From contig NC_088305.1 of the NCBI RefSeq assembly GCF_032854445.1, forward strand, positions 14,925,717 to 14,989,716: a stretch of DNA of 64,000 bases, given 5' to 3'. This DNA comes from Liolophura sinensis. Its lineage: Eukaryota > Mollusca > Polyplacophora > Chitonida > Chitonidae. The notes below the pieces were generated by a model that made no database searches, was not told where the DNA came from, and saw only the letters and a list, made by a program, of their open reading frames with translations. Of this stretch, positions 52,201 through 55,330 are shown piece after piece. The position numbers and the translations under genes were made by a program. Positions within the stretch are counted from its first letter, which is position 1; every line of letters begins with the position of its first letter.

Positions 52201-53015
52201 AGACCTGGTGTGACCCACATAATGAAATCCTTCAACCTTCAACACACATTTGCAAGATTTTTATCCCAGCATGTTCGGAAAGCATTATTCTATGTTGACT
52301 CTTAACATAACTTCTTTTGTCATACGTCCTGGATTGGCCACATGTAGTTTTGTCTCTAAAAACAGTTACTTTTCTGACTGGTGTTTTACTCCATACTCAA
52401 GAACATTTCACTTATATGATGGTGGCCAGAATTACTGTGGGAGGAAACCACCAAAATTAAGCAGGTGCGTAAGTTACACAGAAAGTTGCTCTTTTTATAT
52501 GCAAAAAAAGTTGAGGGAGTACAGTCAAATCAGGTCCTGAAGAACTGAAGAATGATGTAATATTGTGCATCAGGATTTGCTCTTCAAAGTGATTTCTAGA
52601 CGAGAGAGATTCTCTGAAAAGCTCTAGCTGTCATAAGAACTGCGCCATCAGTGAATCATTGTGCGTAACTGTTGCCAACAAGTGACACTGCCAGAAGGAA
52701 CAAAATTTAACTCCAGCAATACAGTACAGTAATCTGACAGGGGTTTTAGTACACAAACATTGAAGACACTGACAGTTATTCTACATCAAACCTTCCGCAA
52801 CTTCTGTTTCCAGAATTATGTGTATCAGCTTATTCGGGTTCCAGTTTTCGTTACAAAACATTCACCAGAGTTTTTCAGGAGAAGGTGTGATGTCTCAATA
52901 ACATGACACACACTACGTTCATTATTGTTATTATTTGTGAAGTAAGCCTTCGTCGTCTGTGAAATTCTACATGCTAAAGTACAGTTAGTTTTACCTTCGG
53001 ATTGGACGAAGCCAT
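5007..53015 (-). CDS. UBA-UBX-LRR protein, 24-exon gene, predicted p97/VCP cofactor with LRR receptor half (918 aa)
   Basis: Spliced model read by eye. Coding segments on the minus strand, in order: 53015-52995, 50123-50017, 49261-49198, 45806-45501, 45016-44852, 43884-43765, 42493-42376, 41748-41632, 39094-38933, 38262-38128, 37567-37303, 36314-36249, 34626-34550, 33536-33462, 32617-32468, 31403-31363, 30824-30650, 28394-28323, 27283-27202, 25940-25879, 23427-23356, 21029-20990, 10527-10436, 5179-5007. All introns are GT-AG, all phases match and the total is divisible by three. Seen: a UBA with MGF at 19-21; a lysine/glutamate-rich helix at 131-187; a UBX with VRLPDG at 222-227 and FPR at 263-265; a Gly-rich linker; an LRR cap; about 16 LRRs. 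Family knowledge: the UBX FPR loop binds the p97 N-domain and UBA binds ubiquitin. Inference: an adaptor that brings LRR-bound or ubiquitinated clients to p97. The join of the two halves (exons 7-11) rests on phase only; a skipped phase-1 exon or two adjacent genes cannot be fully excluded. Confidence 0.85.
5421..5573 (+). mobile_element. SINE family A, 5'-truncated copy
   Basis: Lacks the tRNA-like head. Begins within the body (GTAAGTGGGAAGGTCTGCC) and ends with GTGTACGGCGTAAAACACCA and an AAAT-rich tail. A minus-strand fragment of the same family follows at once. Confidence 0.85.
5574..5672 (-). mobile_element. SINE family A fragment, inverted
   Basis: Reverse complement of the family A body (CCCACGACCATCCACAGG ... 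GAAGCCAGCATG), truncated at its tail. Together with the previous copy it forms an inverted SINE pair. Confidence 0.8.
5769..6028 (+). mobile_element. SINE family A, full length
   Basis: tRNA-like head with A box (TGGCTCAGTTGG) and a B-box-like GTAAGTTCAAGTCC, a conserved body, and tail GAGTACGGCGTAAAACACCA plus (AAAT)n. A possible target duplication TATATTGA lies at 5757-5764 and 6028-6035. Confidence 0.92.
6423..6692 (+). mobile_element. SINE family A, full length with target duplication
   Basis: Complete head, body and tail. A perfect 14-bp target-site duplication TACAGCATTCTAAT lies at 6409-6422 and 6693-6706, showing retroposition. Confidence 0.95.
7725..10200. mobile_element. Large imperfect inverted repeat (foldback-type element), arms about 0.8-1.0 kb
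   Basis: The left arm (about 7725-8560) matches the reverse complement of the right arm (about 9160-10200) over many blocks, for example TATACATTCCTCATGACAAC, AAAAGATACCTT and GACACAGGCAATGATGT. The arms are old: they carry indels and mismatches. The 600-bp centre holds an 18-bp repeat and a segment (8767-8890) that recurs at 47525-47670. No transposase frame is seen, so a non-autonomous element is likely. It lies in intron 23. Confidence 0.78.
8612..8752. repeat. 18-bp tandem repeat, about 8 copies
   Basis: Unit ATGAAGTCTCCACATCAG and variants with CGACCACAG. Being a multiple of three, it creates short open frames on both strands (a SSDVET repeat on minus). It sits in the centre of the large inverted repeat. 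Confidence 0.9.
10436..10527 (-). CDS. Coding exon 23: LRRs 13-14
   Basis: Acceptor TGTTTGCAG|GG and donor AATAAAG|GTAATG. Residues 831-862 complete LRR 13 and give LTKLNLSRTRVSNKG, which runs straight into exon 24. Confidence 0.83.
11388..11944. mobile_element. TTAA-type MITE, family 1, copy 1 (557 bp)
   Basis: Starts TTAAAGGAGAAGAAA and ends TTTTCTTCTCCTTTAA, giving about 16-bp terminal inverted repeats with TTAA at both edges. The interior includes TGGCGAGGAAAAATCGCAAAA, shared with copies at 24375 and 50961. No coding content. TTAA edges suggest a piggyBac-like mobiliser (inference). Confidence 0.88.
13378..13961. mobile_element. TTAA-type MITE, palindromic family (584 bp)
   Basis: Ends TTAAAAGTGGAGAAAACATA and TATGTTTTCTTCTCCTTTAA resemble family 1, but the interior differs: two arms of about 180 bp mirror each other (TGGTATTTGGGACCACC against TTGGTCCCAAATAC), around an AT-rich centre. 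Confidence 0.82.
14243..15489. repeat. 38-bp minisatellite, about 33 copies
   Basis: CCACCATGGATAAGATATTG repeats every 38 bp (for example 14270 and 14308). Two main variants alternate (TGCTTTCATTTCC and TGCTCACATTTCC). Lies in intron 22. Confidence 0.96.
15505..15716. repeat. 42-bp minisatellite, about 5 copies
   Basis: Unit contains AGGAGGGGTGGGGATACCCC and TGTATTGTGTATTTTC. It is G/C-rich with a GGGGATACCCC palindrome. A multiple of three, so frames stay open on both strands. Confidence 0.95.
17250..18475. repeat. 55-bp minisatellite, about 22 copies
   Basis: Unit includes TGTGACGTATTACATCATAT and ACATTCCACTGCAG. Copies are about 95% alike. Each carries TGACGTA next to TTACATCAT; the last copy ends in a full TGACGTCA at 18468-18475. 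Intron 22. Confidence 0.96.
20645..20957. repeat. 13-bp minisatellite, about 24 copies
   Basis: Unit GTGTACATGTGCA and close variants, every 13 bp (CAGTGTACAT at 20701, CGGTGTACAT at 20714). Ends about 30 bp from the donor of exon 22, inside intron 22. Confidence 0.94.
20990..21029 (-). CDS. Coding exon 22: half LRR 13 (40 bp)
   Basis: Acceptor TTTGCAG|GT and donor AGTGG|GTGAGT. Residues 818-831 (LTELSLASSG) join in phase 2 to exon 23, across a 10.5-kb intron. Confidence 0.8.
22935..22999 (+). mobile_element. SINE family B tail fragment
   Basis: Contains GACTGAAAAATTGTTAAGTACGACGTTAAACCCC (in part) and ends in CACTCACTCACTCAC, matching the tails at 27646 and 50620. Confidence 0.65.
23356..23427 (-). 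CDS. Coding exon 21: LRR 12
   Basis: Acceptor TTGTTTCAG|GC and donor CTTAAAG|GTAAGT, 72 bp, phase 1 on both sides. Residues 794-818 read LEVLHLDRTLISDVG. Its 5' end is the founder of the adjacent 59-bp array. Confidence 0.87.
23398..24140. repeat. 59-bp array built from the exon 21 acceptor, about 12 copies
   Basis: On the gene strand each unit carries a TTTCAG|GCCTGGTTAACC acceptor-like junction plus the first codons of exon 21 (encoding GLVNLEV). Units are spaced 59 bp (GCCTG at 23461 and 23520). The unit nearest the exon has lost 24 bp. The array occupies the 3' end of intron 20. Confidence 0.93.
24375..24944. mobile_element. TTAA-type MITE, family 1, copy 2 (about 570 bp)
   Basis: Inverted relative to copy 1. 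Begins TTAAAGGAGAAGAAAACTT; the far end is worn (CTTCTCCTCCTATAA). Interior shares TTTGCGATTTTTCCTCGCC and the CCTAACACAGAAGACTTCAG block. Confidence 0.86.
25879..25940 (-). CDS. Coding exon 20: LRR 11
   Basis: Acceptor TGTTTCAG|TT and donor CTTCAAG|GTAAGA. Residues 773-794 read LRSLILTNTKISDEGM. Confidence 0.87.
26112..26246 (-). mobile_element. SINE family A, truncated
   Basis: Reverse complement of the tail and body: GGTGTTTTACGCCGTACTC ... CCCACGACCATCCGC. The head is missing. Confidence 0.85.
26636..26904 (+). mobile_element. SINE family A, full length, young copy
   Basis: Complete head, body, tail and a pure A tract (26878-26904). A perfect target-site duplication ATCTGTTTACA lies at 26625-26635 and 26905-26915. 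The pure tail and intact duplication point to recent insertion, in intron 19. Confidence 0.95.
26920..27075 (-). mobile_element. Dispersed repeat related to SINE tails (family E), degenerate
   Basis: Shares AAACCACTGATCTTTGG, a GTACAGATATGCAC-like block and ACTGGTG with 29385-29600, 38465-38690 and 50755-50945. Confidence 0.6.
27202..27283 (-). CDS. Coding exon 19: LRR 10
   Basis: Acceptor ATCACAG|GC and donor CAAAG|GTGAGA. Residues 746-773 contain LTALDLTNYINVSDEGM, a strong LRR. Confidence 0.85.
27646..27905 (-). mobile_element. SINE family B, inverted copy
   Basis: On plus it reads GTGAGTGAGTGCTTGGGGTTTAA, then CAATTTTTCAGTCATATGATGATGAAGG and GTAATGTGCCTCCTTGTTGCAGGACGG in part. These match 50500-50620 in reverse. 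Confidence 0.78.
28256..28288. repeat. (TA)n microsatellite
   Basis: About 16 TA dinucleotides, 30 bp from the donor side of exon 18, inside intron 18. Confidence 0.95.
28323..28394 (-). CDS. Coding exon 18: LRR 9
   Basis: Acceptor GTTTTAG|GT and donor AGCAG|GTAGGT. A 72-bp, one-repeat module, phase 1 on both sides (residues 722-746, LQTLVLPSRLSTTNVGM). Confidence 0.82.
28480..28592 (-). mobile_element. SINE family A, degenerate fragment
   Basis: TTTATTTGATTGGTGTTACC, then TTTCACTTATACGATGGC and a worn GGTTTACTC body, reverse orientation. Confidence 0.65.
28950..29098 (+). mobile_element. SINE family A, degenerate fragment
   Basis: AAGGTCTGCCAGCAACCTGC, then AATAATGTTGGCCGCTGTCG and TGAGTTTGGGGTAAAACACC; head missing. 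Confidence 0.75.
29385..29600. mobile_element. Dispersed repeat family E
   Basis: Contains TTTATGGTGGGAGGAATCTG, ACCACTGACCTTTGGCAAGT and GATGTACAGATATGCACACC, shared with 26920, 38465 and 50755. Confidence 0.65.
30230..30484 (-). mobile_element. SINE family C with Leu/Ser-type tRNA head
   Basis: On minus it starts AGGCCTGTTGGTCGAGTGGT (A-box region), has a long variable-arm-like stretch and GGTTCGAAACC (B box), then a body of about 150 bp and a poly(A) tail (T tract at 30240-30253 on plus). The tail and unrelated 3' body argue against a functional tRNA gene. Confidence 0.78.
30650..30824 (-). CDS. Coding exon 17: LRRs 6-8
   Basis: Acceptor TTTGCAG|ATT and donor GTCAG|GTACAG. Residues 664-722 contain LETLNLAGTEVV and LTSLNISNTENVV, clear consecutive LRRs. 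Confidence 0.88.
31151..31180. repeat. (TTG)n microsatellite
   Basis: Run of TTG triplets in intron 16. Confidence 0.85.
31363..31403 (-). CDS. Coding exon 16: half LRR (41 bp)
   Basis: Acceptor TTTTCAG|AA and donor ACGAAG|GTACAT. Residues 650-663 (LKTLLLEQTK) are the front half of an LRR finished by exon 17. A short exon with phases 1 and 0. Confidence 0.8.
31965..32467. repeat. 19-bp array starting at the exon 15 donor, about 26 copies
   Basis: On the gene strand the unit is GTAAGACCGCTGATTACAG, starting at the first base of intron 15. Each unit begins with GTAAG and ends with ACAG, so every junction reads ACAG|GTAAG. Point variants are common (CGG/CAG, GTCTT/GCTTT). It fills about half of intron 15. 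Confidence 0.96.
32468..32617 (-). CDS. Coding exon 15: LRRs 4-5
   Basis: Acceptor TGTGCAG|AG and donor CTACAAG|GTAAGA, residues 600-650. Two repeats are visible (LTTLALEGICVSDAGL and LLHLNLNRTAV). The donor abuts the 19-bp array directly. Confidence 0.87.
33462..33536 (-). CDS. Coding exon 14: LRR 3
   Basis: Acceptor TTTTCAG|GG and donor GGCAG|GTGAGT. Residues 575-600 read LKVLNLSYCRLLTNKCL. Phase 1 on both sides, so the exon is one repeat module. Confidence 0.87.
33682..33881. other. Assembly gap of 200 N
   Basis: A run of exactly 200 N in intron 13. Both edges carry nearly the same 20-mer (TCCTGCCGCCAAAACCATGT at 33661, TCCTGCCACCAAAACCATGT at 33882), so a tandem repeat was probably not resolved. 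Confidence 0.97.
33975..34125 (-). mobile_element. SINE family A, degenerate copy
   Basis: TATTTATTTATTTAAG tail, CACCATACTCAAAAACC, GACAGACCTTCCCATG and GGCAGCCAGCATAAGCTGG in reverse orientation. Confidence 0.72.
34550..34626 (-). CDS. Coding exon 13: LRR 2
   Basis: Acceptor TACTAG|GTA and donor ATCAG|GTAAGA. Residues 549-575 read LVHLSLRDCPLITDSGL, a cysteine-containing LRR as in FBXL/AMN1 proteins. Confidence 0.87.
34848..35189. repeat. 22-bp minisatellite, about 15 copies
   Basis: Unit GTGTTCAAGTGACATGTACC with CAAG/CAGG and CATG/CGTG variants, in intron 12. Confidence 0.95.
35975..36047. other. Long hairpin, about 33-bp arms and short loop
   Basis: GATGATCACCCAGTC ... CTCTTTTGTCAC pairs with GTGACAAAAGACG ... 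GACTGGATGATCAC around the loop CTCGGTCT. Lies 200 bp downstream of exon 12 within intron 12. Could be a MITE remnant or a pre-miRNA-like fold. Confidence 0.55.
36249..36314 (-). CDS. Coding exon 12: LRR 1
   Basis: Acceptor GTTTCAG|TC and donor GTCAG|GTAGGA. Residues 527-549 include LRRLILDC, the start of the LRR ladder. Confidence 0.82.
36375..36440 (-). mobile_element. SINE family A tail fragment
   Basis: TTATTTGATTGGTGTTTTCAC and GGCCAGCTTGATGGTGGGAG, reverse orientation, running directly into the 29-bp array derived from the same SINE. Confidence 0.75.
36459..36757. repeat. 29-bp array derived from a SINE segment, about 10 copies
   Basis: Unit GAAACCCACGACCATCCAG plus AGGTTGCTGG, matching the reverse complement of the family A body (CAACCTGCGGATGGTCGTGG). 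It is not a multiple of three, so several frames stay open. Confidence 0.93.
36920..37062 (+). mobile_element. SINE family A, degenerate with (AAAT)n tail
   Basis: CTGTTTCCTCCACCCATAAT, TTTTCTTGAGTATGGTCTTAAACACC and a run of AAAT tetramers (37036-37062). Confidence 0.75.
37303..37567 (-). CDS. Coding exon 11: LRR N-terminal cap region
   Basis: Acceptor TTGTTCAG|CT and donor TGTCCAG|GTGCGT, residues 439-527. The second half (from PSLAHLC at 471) has the pattern SLxxLC...VPxEVxxxILxxL...LL...TLxIF, which from memory resembles the cap before LRRs in RAD7, ZYG11 and similar E3 receptors. That resemblance is inference. Confidence 0.82.
38128..38262 (-). CDS. Coding exon 10: polyglycine and short helix
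   Basis: Acceptor GTTACAG|GA and donor GGGCAG|GTCAGT. Residues 394-439 open with about ten near-consecutive Gly and end in a polar His/Glu/Ala segment. Phase 1 on both sides. Confidence 0.75.
38465..38690. mobile_element. Dispersed repeat family E with small internal repeat
   Basis: Has CATACTGGTGAAAAACAAGTGG and ACAGATATATGCACATC as in other family E copies, and 3-4 copies of a GGAGNAAACCAGAGTGNCTG motif (38517-38605). Confidence 0.6.
38933..39094 (-). CDS. Coding exon 9: Ala/Gly/Asp-rich linker
   Basis: A poly-T tract precedes acceptor TTTCAG|AT; donor GATGG|GTAATA. Residues 340-394 contain DPDVNPNINP and a Met/Gly/Pro tail. No known domain. Phase 1 on both sides. Confidence 0.78.
39609..41106. 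repeat. 42/48-bp array, about 34 copies, with 570-bp higher-order repeat
   Basis: Two unit types share TTAGTTATAATTTCTCCACT and differ as TTGCTATATATC or TTGATACATGTAAATATC. Both lengths are multiples of three, so one long frame is open on each strand (454 and 461 codons). The marker GATACAGGTA recurs at 40351 and 40921, 570 bp apart, showing block duplication. Intron 8. Confidence 0.96.
41317..41583 (+). mobile_element. SINE family A, full length, young copy
   Basis: Head (TGGCTCAGTCGG, GAGTTCAAGACC), body, tail and pure A tract. A perfect 13-bp target duplication ATCAAATGCCGTC lies at 41304-41316 and 41584-41596. Only about 50 bp from exon 8. Confidence 0.95.
41632..41748 (-). CDS. Coding exon 8: acidic/Gly linker
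   Basis: Acceptor GATCCAG|CC and donor GAGGACA|GTGAGT, phase 1 on both sides (301-340). The peptide is rich in Asp, Glu and Gly. If the donor is not used, the frame stops at TGA within three codons, giving a possible short UBA-UBX form. Confidence 0.75.
41800..42030. mobile_element. Degenerate SINE family A fragments, plus then minus
   Basis: 41800-41955 carries AAAGCCTCTCACCAAAGC, CTGTGAGTTCACGTC and CTCCAACCATAATACTGG on plus. 41950-42030 carries CCATCTACAGGTTGCTG and AGAGGAAGCCAACATGAGCT in reverse. Confidence 0.65.
42376..42493 (-). CDS. Coding exon 7: UBX domain, second half with FPR loop
   Basis: Acceptor CTTCCCAG|CCA and donor GTAGCAG|GTACCT. It encodes residues 262-301, including FPR at 263-265, ELRLIPSGSL and the last beta strand ending LVLKK. 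The spacing from the exon 6 helix to FPR fits FAF1/UBXD8-like UBX domains as I recall them. Confidence 0.88.
42554..43800. repeat. 43-bp array built from the exon 6 end and its donor, about 29 copies
   Basis: On the gene strand the unit is 36 bases homologous to the end of exon 6 (codons for KHRNMSSMCLIQ) plus the first 7 intron bases GTATGGG. Each copy restates ATCCAG|GTATGG. The founder copy is coding (43765-43800); the rest fill 42554-43764, nearly all of the 1271-bp intron 6. A few copies have an extra TTTCTAG insertion. Confidence 0.95.
43765..43884 (-). CDS. Coding exon 6: UBX domain, first half
   Basis: Acceptor GTCACAG|GTT and donor ATCCAG|GTATGG, exactly 40 codons (222-261). It holds VRLPDG and a helix with VWDFVATK, typical of UBX. 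Its last 36 bases are the founder copy of the intron 6 minisatellite. The true donor is taken as the first of many copies, because reading on meets TAG after five codons and because the next exon joins in phase 0. Confidence 0.87.
43990..44177 (-). mobile_element. SINE family A, diverged copy
   Basis: Reverse orientation: GACCATCCACAGGTTTCTGG, TGAGCTGGACTTACACTCAC and GAGAGGCTCCTAGGTC. Confidence 0.75.
44197..44450 (-). mobile_element. SINE family A, near full length
   Basis: Reverse orientation, from TTTTACGCCGTACTCAAG to the head remnant near GCTAACACTAATTAGGCC. It lies in intron 5, next to the diverged copy above. Confidence 0.85.
44852..45016 (-). CDS. Coding exon 5: helix end, Pro/Ser linker, start of UBX
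   Basis: Acceptor TTCTCAG|GCA and donor ATTCAG|GTTTGT, exactly 55 codons (167-221). It ends with CVIQ, the first beta strand of the UBX fold, which continues as VRLPDG in exon 6. Confidence 0.87.
45501..45806 (-). CDS. Coding exon 4: Ser/His/Asp-rich linker and charged helix
   Basis: Acceptor TTCATAG|AAC and donor AAAAGG|GTTTGT, 102 codons (residues 65-166). The first half is disordered and holds four spaced SHD triplets. The second half, from about residue 131, is a Lys/Glu/Gln-rich helix that continues into exon 5, like the coiled coil between UBA and UBX in UBXN1-type proteins. Confidence 0.85.
45884..46846. mobile_element. TTAA-flanked element with 11-bp terminal inverted repeats (963 bp)
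   Basis: Begins TTAAAGTGAAC and ends GTTCACTTTAA, a perfect 11-bp inverted pair including TTAA. It sits in intron 3. Small open frames inside show no known domain, so it is probably non-autonomous. Confidence 0.65.
47525..47670 (+). mobile_element. Partial copy of the central part of the 7.7-10.2 kb element
   Basis: Shares AAAAACCAGAGCAG, GGCAAATGG, GTGAAAT and TTTACCTCAGTTA in the same order as 8777-8890. Confidence 0.7.
47697..47862 (+). mobile_element. SINE family A, 5'-truncated
   Basis: CCTCTCCGGCTGTAAGTGGG to TTGAGTACGGCGTAAAACACC and (AAAT)n; head missing. Confidence 0.87.
48379..48541. mobile_element. Short MITE-like hairpin (163 bp)
   Basis: ATAGAATATTGCACAGTGAA with GGTTGAAT mirrors ATTCAACCTTCACTGTAAAATATTCTCTAT (in part), arms about 45 bp around a 70-bp centre. 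Confidence 0.65.
49198..49261 (-). CDS. Coding exon 3: end of UBA and linker
   Basis: Acceptor ATATAG|G and donor CAGAAG|GTATGA. Residues 43-64 complete the Trp codon and enter a basic, low-complexity linker. Phase agrees on both sides. Confidence 0.8.
50017..50123 (-). CDS. Coding exon 2: UBA domain
   Basis: Acceptor TTTCAG|AGC and donor AATG|GTAAGT. It encodes residues 8-43 with LMSMGF and a closing VEAALEW, the hallmark MGF loop and third-helix pattern of ubiquitin-associated domains. The last codon (Trp) is split 2+1 with exon 3. Confidence 0.88.
50281..50620 (+). mobile_element. SINE family B, near full length
   Basis: Begins CACCGGCCCCGATAGCACAG with GTTAGAACGTCCGCTTCGGG and GTAGATCCAAGATCAATGCTGG, a tRNA-like head. 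The tail has AAATGACTGAAAAATTATTAAG and AAACCCCAAGCACTCACTC. It lies in intron 1. Confidence 0.82.
50755..50945. mobile_element. Dispersed repeat family E
   Basis: ATTGTTGTTTAACACCACAATC, GTGGAGAAAACGGGAGTGCC and CAGATATGCACCCCATACTGG in part, matching other family E copies. Confidence 0.7.
50961..51534. mobile_element. TTAA-type MITE, family 1, copy 3 (574 bp)
   Basis: Starts TTACAGGAGAAGAAAATTT and ends AAGTGTTCTTCCCCTTTAA; same orientation and interior as copy 1 (TGGCGAGGAAAAATCGCAAAA near 51430). Intron 1. Confidence 0.86.
51970..52245 (+). mobile_element. SINE family D, two partial tandem copies
   Basis: Two copies of AATTTCCCTTNAGCTCAGT with a TGGACTT anticodon-loop-like region (52021 and 52157), each preceded by GAGCAGCTTTCNAGTGCTTATAC. 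Confidence 0.75.
52374..52450 (-). mobile_element. SINE family A tail fragment
   Basis: GACTGGTGTTTTACTCCATACTC, TTTCACTTATATGATGGTGGCC and GTGGGAGGAAACC in reverse orientation. Confidence 0.7.
52995..53015 (-). CDS. Coding exon 1 (residues 1-7), start codon
   Basis: ATG at 53015-53013 is followed by six codons (A S S N P K) and the donor AAG|GTAAAAC. This start is chosen because it opens in frame directly before the UBA exon. No TATA box is evident just upstream; the 5' UTR probably continues above 53016 but its limit is not visible. Confidence 0.75.
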
Positions 53016-54999
53016 CGTATGACTTTTGAACAGCGATGAGCTCTCCACGATACGGATGTAAACAGAAGAGGAGAACGCCGTCACCAAACTCCCCACAATA
53101 AGCAAGATATGCACTGACGTTCGTGATGAGGATAATCCCTGTAGTCTAACATTATATTTCCCTTCTTTTCACACACAATTCAGGCAATTGCTTGATTTTC
53201 TTGATTTTCTAGTCGCATGTGGCAAAAATATAGGTTGGCTGTTTAAGGGGCAGTGAGTAAAACCATAACAATGCACATGTATCAAGGCTGCAACTCACAG
53301 TGCAAGCTCAAAACCAAAACTATACTGCATGCATTTATTAAATGCTTTTATCATTAATTTCACCTACCCAGATAATTTGTTTAAAGTTAGGGTTTAAAAG
53401 GCCAATAAGTACGTTGTTTGTATTATAATAATTAATGTACTATATTTCACCTAAAGTTTGGCCTGCAAAAATGCAGAAGCACATATATTTTTGGTTTAGG
53501 CCTACATATTTTTGATGCCAACATTTCATTTTTTACGATGAAAAATCACACATACTTCACAAAAAAAACCTCTTAAGTGGCCTTATACAAGATGAATCAT
53601 TCAGAATGAAATAAAAAGTGTCACTTAAATTGAAAAAAGCTACAGTATTTATTAATATATCTAAGGTATAGTATTTAGGTCACTGATCACACCTCTCGAT
53701 TACTGCATACTTTTGCCTGAAAACATATTCTCGTGTATGCTTATGTTCCAGTCTTTCAAAGACATCAGAGGTAAAACTTTTAGCTTTCTGGTGATTTCTT
53801 TGCTTTACTTCAATTTTTTAAAATTGTACATTAAGCCAAGATCAATATTCTTTGCTTTCATCCATTCGCTTTATTTTTTATTTATTTTTTTTTCTTCTAC
53901 TTTTCTTTTTTCTCACAGATTTGTAATTTTTAATACCCTTGGAACCCCATTGGGATAAGAAGCATTGTCATGTGCGTGTCCTTCAAATATATCTGTCTGT
54001 ATGTTCGTCCGACTGTCTGTTTGTCCCCATCTGTGTAATAACACAACTTGACTGAGCTCAGCTTTCCAGCATACGTGTGAATGAGCTAGCTCATGGAGGT
54101 ACAGCAGAGATGGGAGAATGGCCGCTTGTTGCTCCGTCACTGATGGGAGTTTGGTGACTCCCTCATTGGTAACTGAGAAGCTGACATATGGGAGCACTCC
54201 GGTGAGGCGGTTGAATTTGAAGGCTAGTCGAGTTTTAAAACAGCTCAGAAACACAGTACGGGAGTGTGACGGTTGTAGCGCAGAGATTGGTGAGTTCAGT
54301 ATGTCTTTGTGTAACTTTTATTTCTGTCGTTTTTCAGTTTGCATCTTTTGAAGTATGTCATCTTGCTCCCGAAGAAGTTGATAACGGTAGTGCTGGTACT
54401 GATAACATGGTGATGTTGTTGTCGCAAGTATATACATAAACCAATATGAGTTGAACGCTTTTATTCTCAGGAACAGACGTAAAGGAAATGTTAAATCTAA
54501 ATGCAAACACACAGAACGGCACATAGAATATTATTTTGTGAATTTGTGTTAAATTATAATTGCCTTTCAAATTTATCAGTACAGTATTGAAAATTTTCAG
54601 TGAAAATTTCAATGATTTATATTGGGCCTAAGTAAATTCCGATACAGAGAATATTGCACATGTCCTGAGGCCAGATTGAATATCATAGTGTTCTTTTGAG
54701 AGGTGGAAGTTGATTCACACTTCATTATAAAATCTAATATTCTATTTATTAAGTATACTTTAACAGTTTGATCAAGCAGTGTTTGTTTAAATTTAGACCT
54801 CTACAGACTTGACATGTTGCATGATGACATAGAAAAATTACAATGTACATTCACTGAGCTAACACAGATTGGAACAACGTTAAACAAAGTGTTTCTTTTT
54901 TGTGGCCATGGTTTTCTGGGTGTGGAATACCAAAATGTACTCAGAAAAGTTGTACACATTTAGCTTGGTGAAAAAAAATCCTGATATTTCATCTTTATG
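53016..54999. other. 5' flank of the UBA-UBX-LRR gene
   Basis: No TATA box or clear CpG cluster was recognised next to the ATG. 53447-53530 shares TTTCACCTAAAGTTTGGCCTG and TTTTTGATGCCAACA with 31741-31825, a dispersed repeat. No other gene is supported here. Confidence 0.45.
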
Positions 55000-55011
55000 T
55001 AAATAATATAT

Positions 55012-55330
55012 ATGTAATAGCTGAAGGATTTCACTACCTGGGTCACACCAGGATTCAAACTCGGGTCCCAGCAGCTGAAGTCAAGTGCTCTACCAACTGA
55101 GCTAAAGGGAAATTCCCACTATGCTACTGCTAGTATGAGCACTGGAAAGCTGCTCCTGTTACACTCCTCCCCACTTAAATCCGTTCCCCTCTCCCAAGAC
55201 ACACACAAGTCCACACGCCCAGTCCCACGCTTCTTGGAACCTGTTTAGGTCACGGCACCAGTGTAATGGTTGAAGGATTTCATTACATGGGTCACATCAG
55301 GATTCAAACTCAGGTCTCAGCTGCGGAAGT
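55012..55330 (-). mobile_element. SINE family D, best copy, followed by a second head fragment
   Basis: On minus: TTTAGCTCAGTTGGTAGAGC (A box) and GAGTTTGAATCCTGGTGTGA (B box), a good tRNA-like head. 55262-55330 repeats the 3' part with the same phrase GGATTCAAACTC on plus. Confidence 0.82.
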
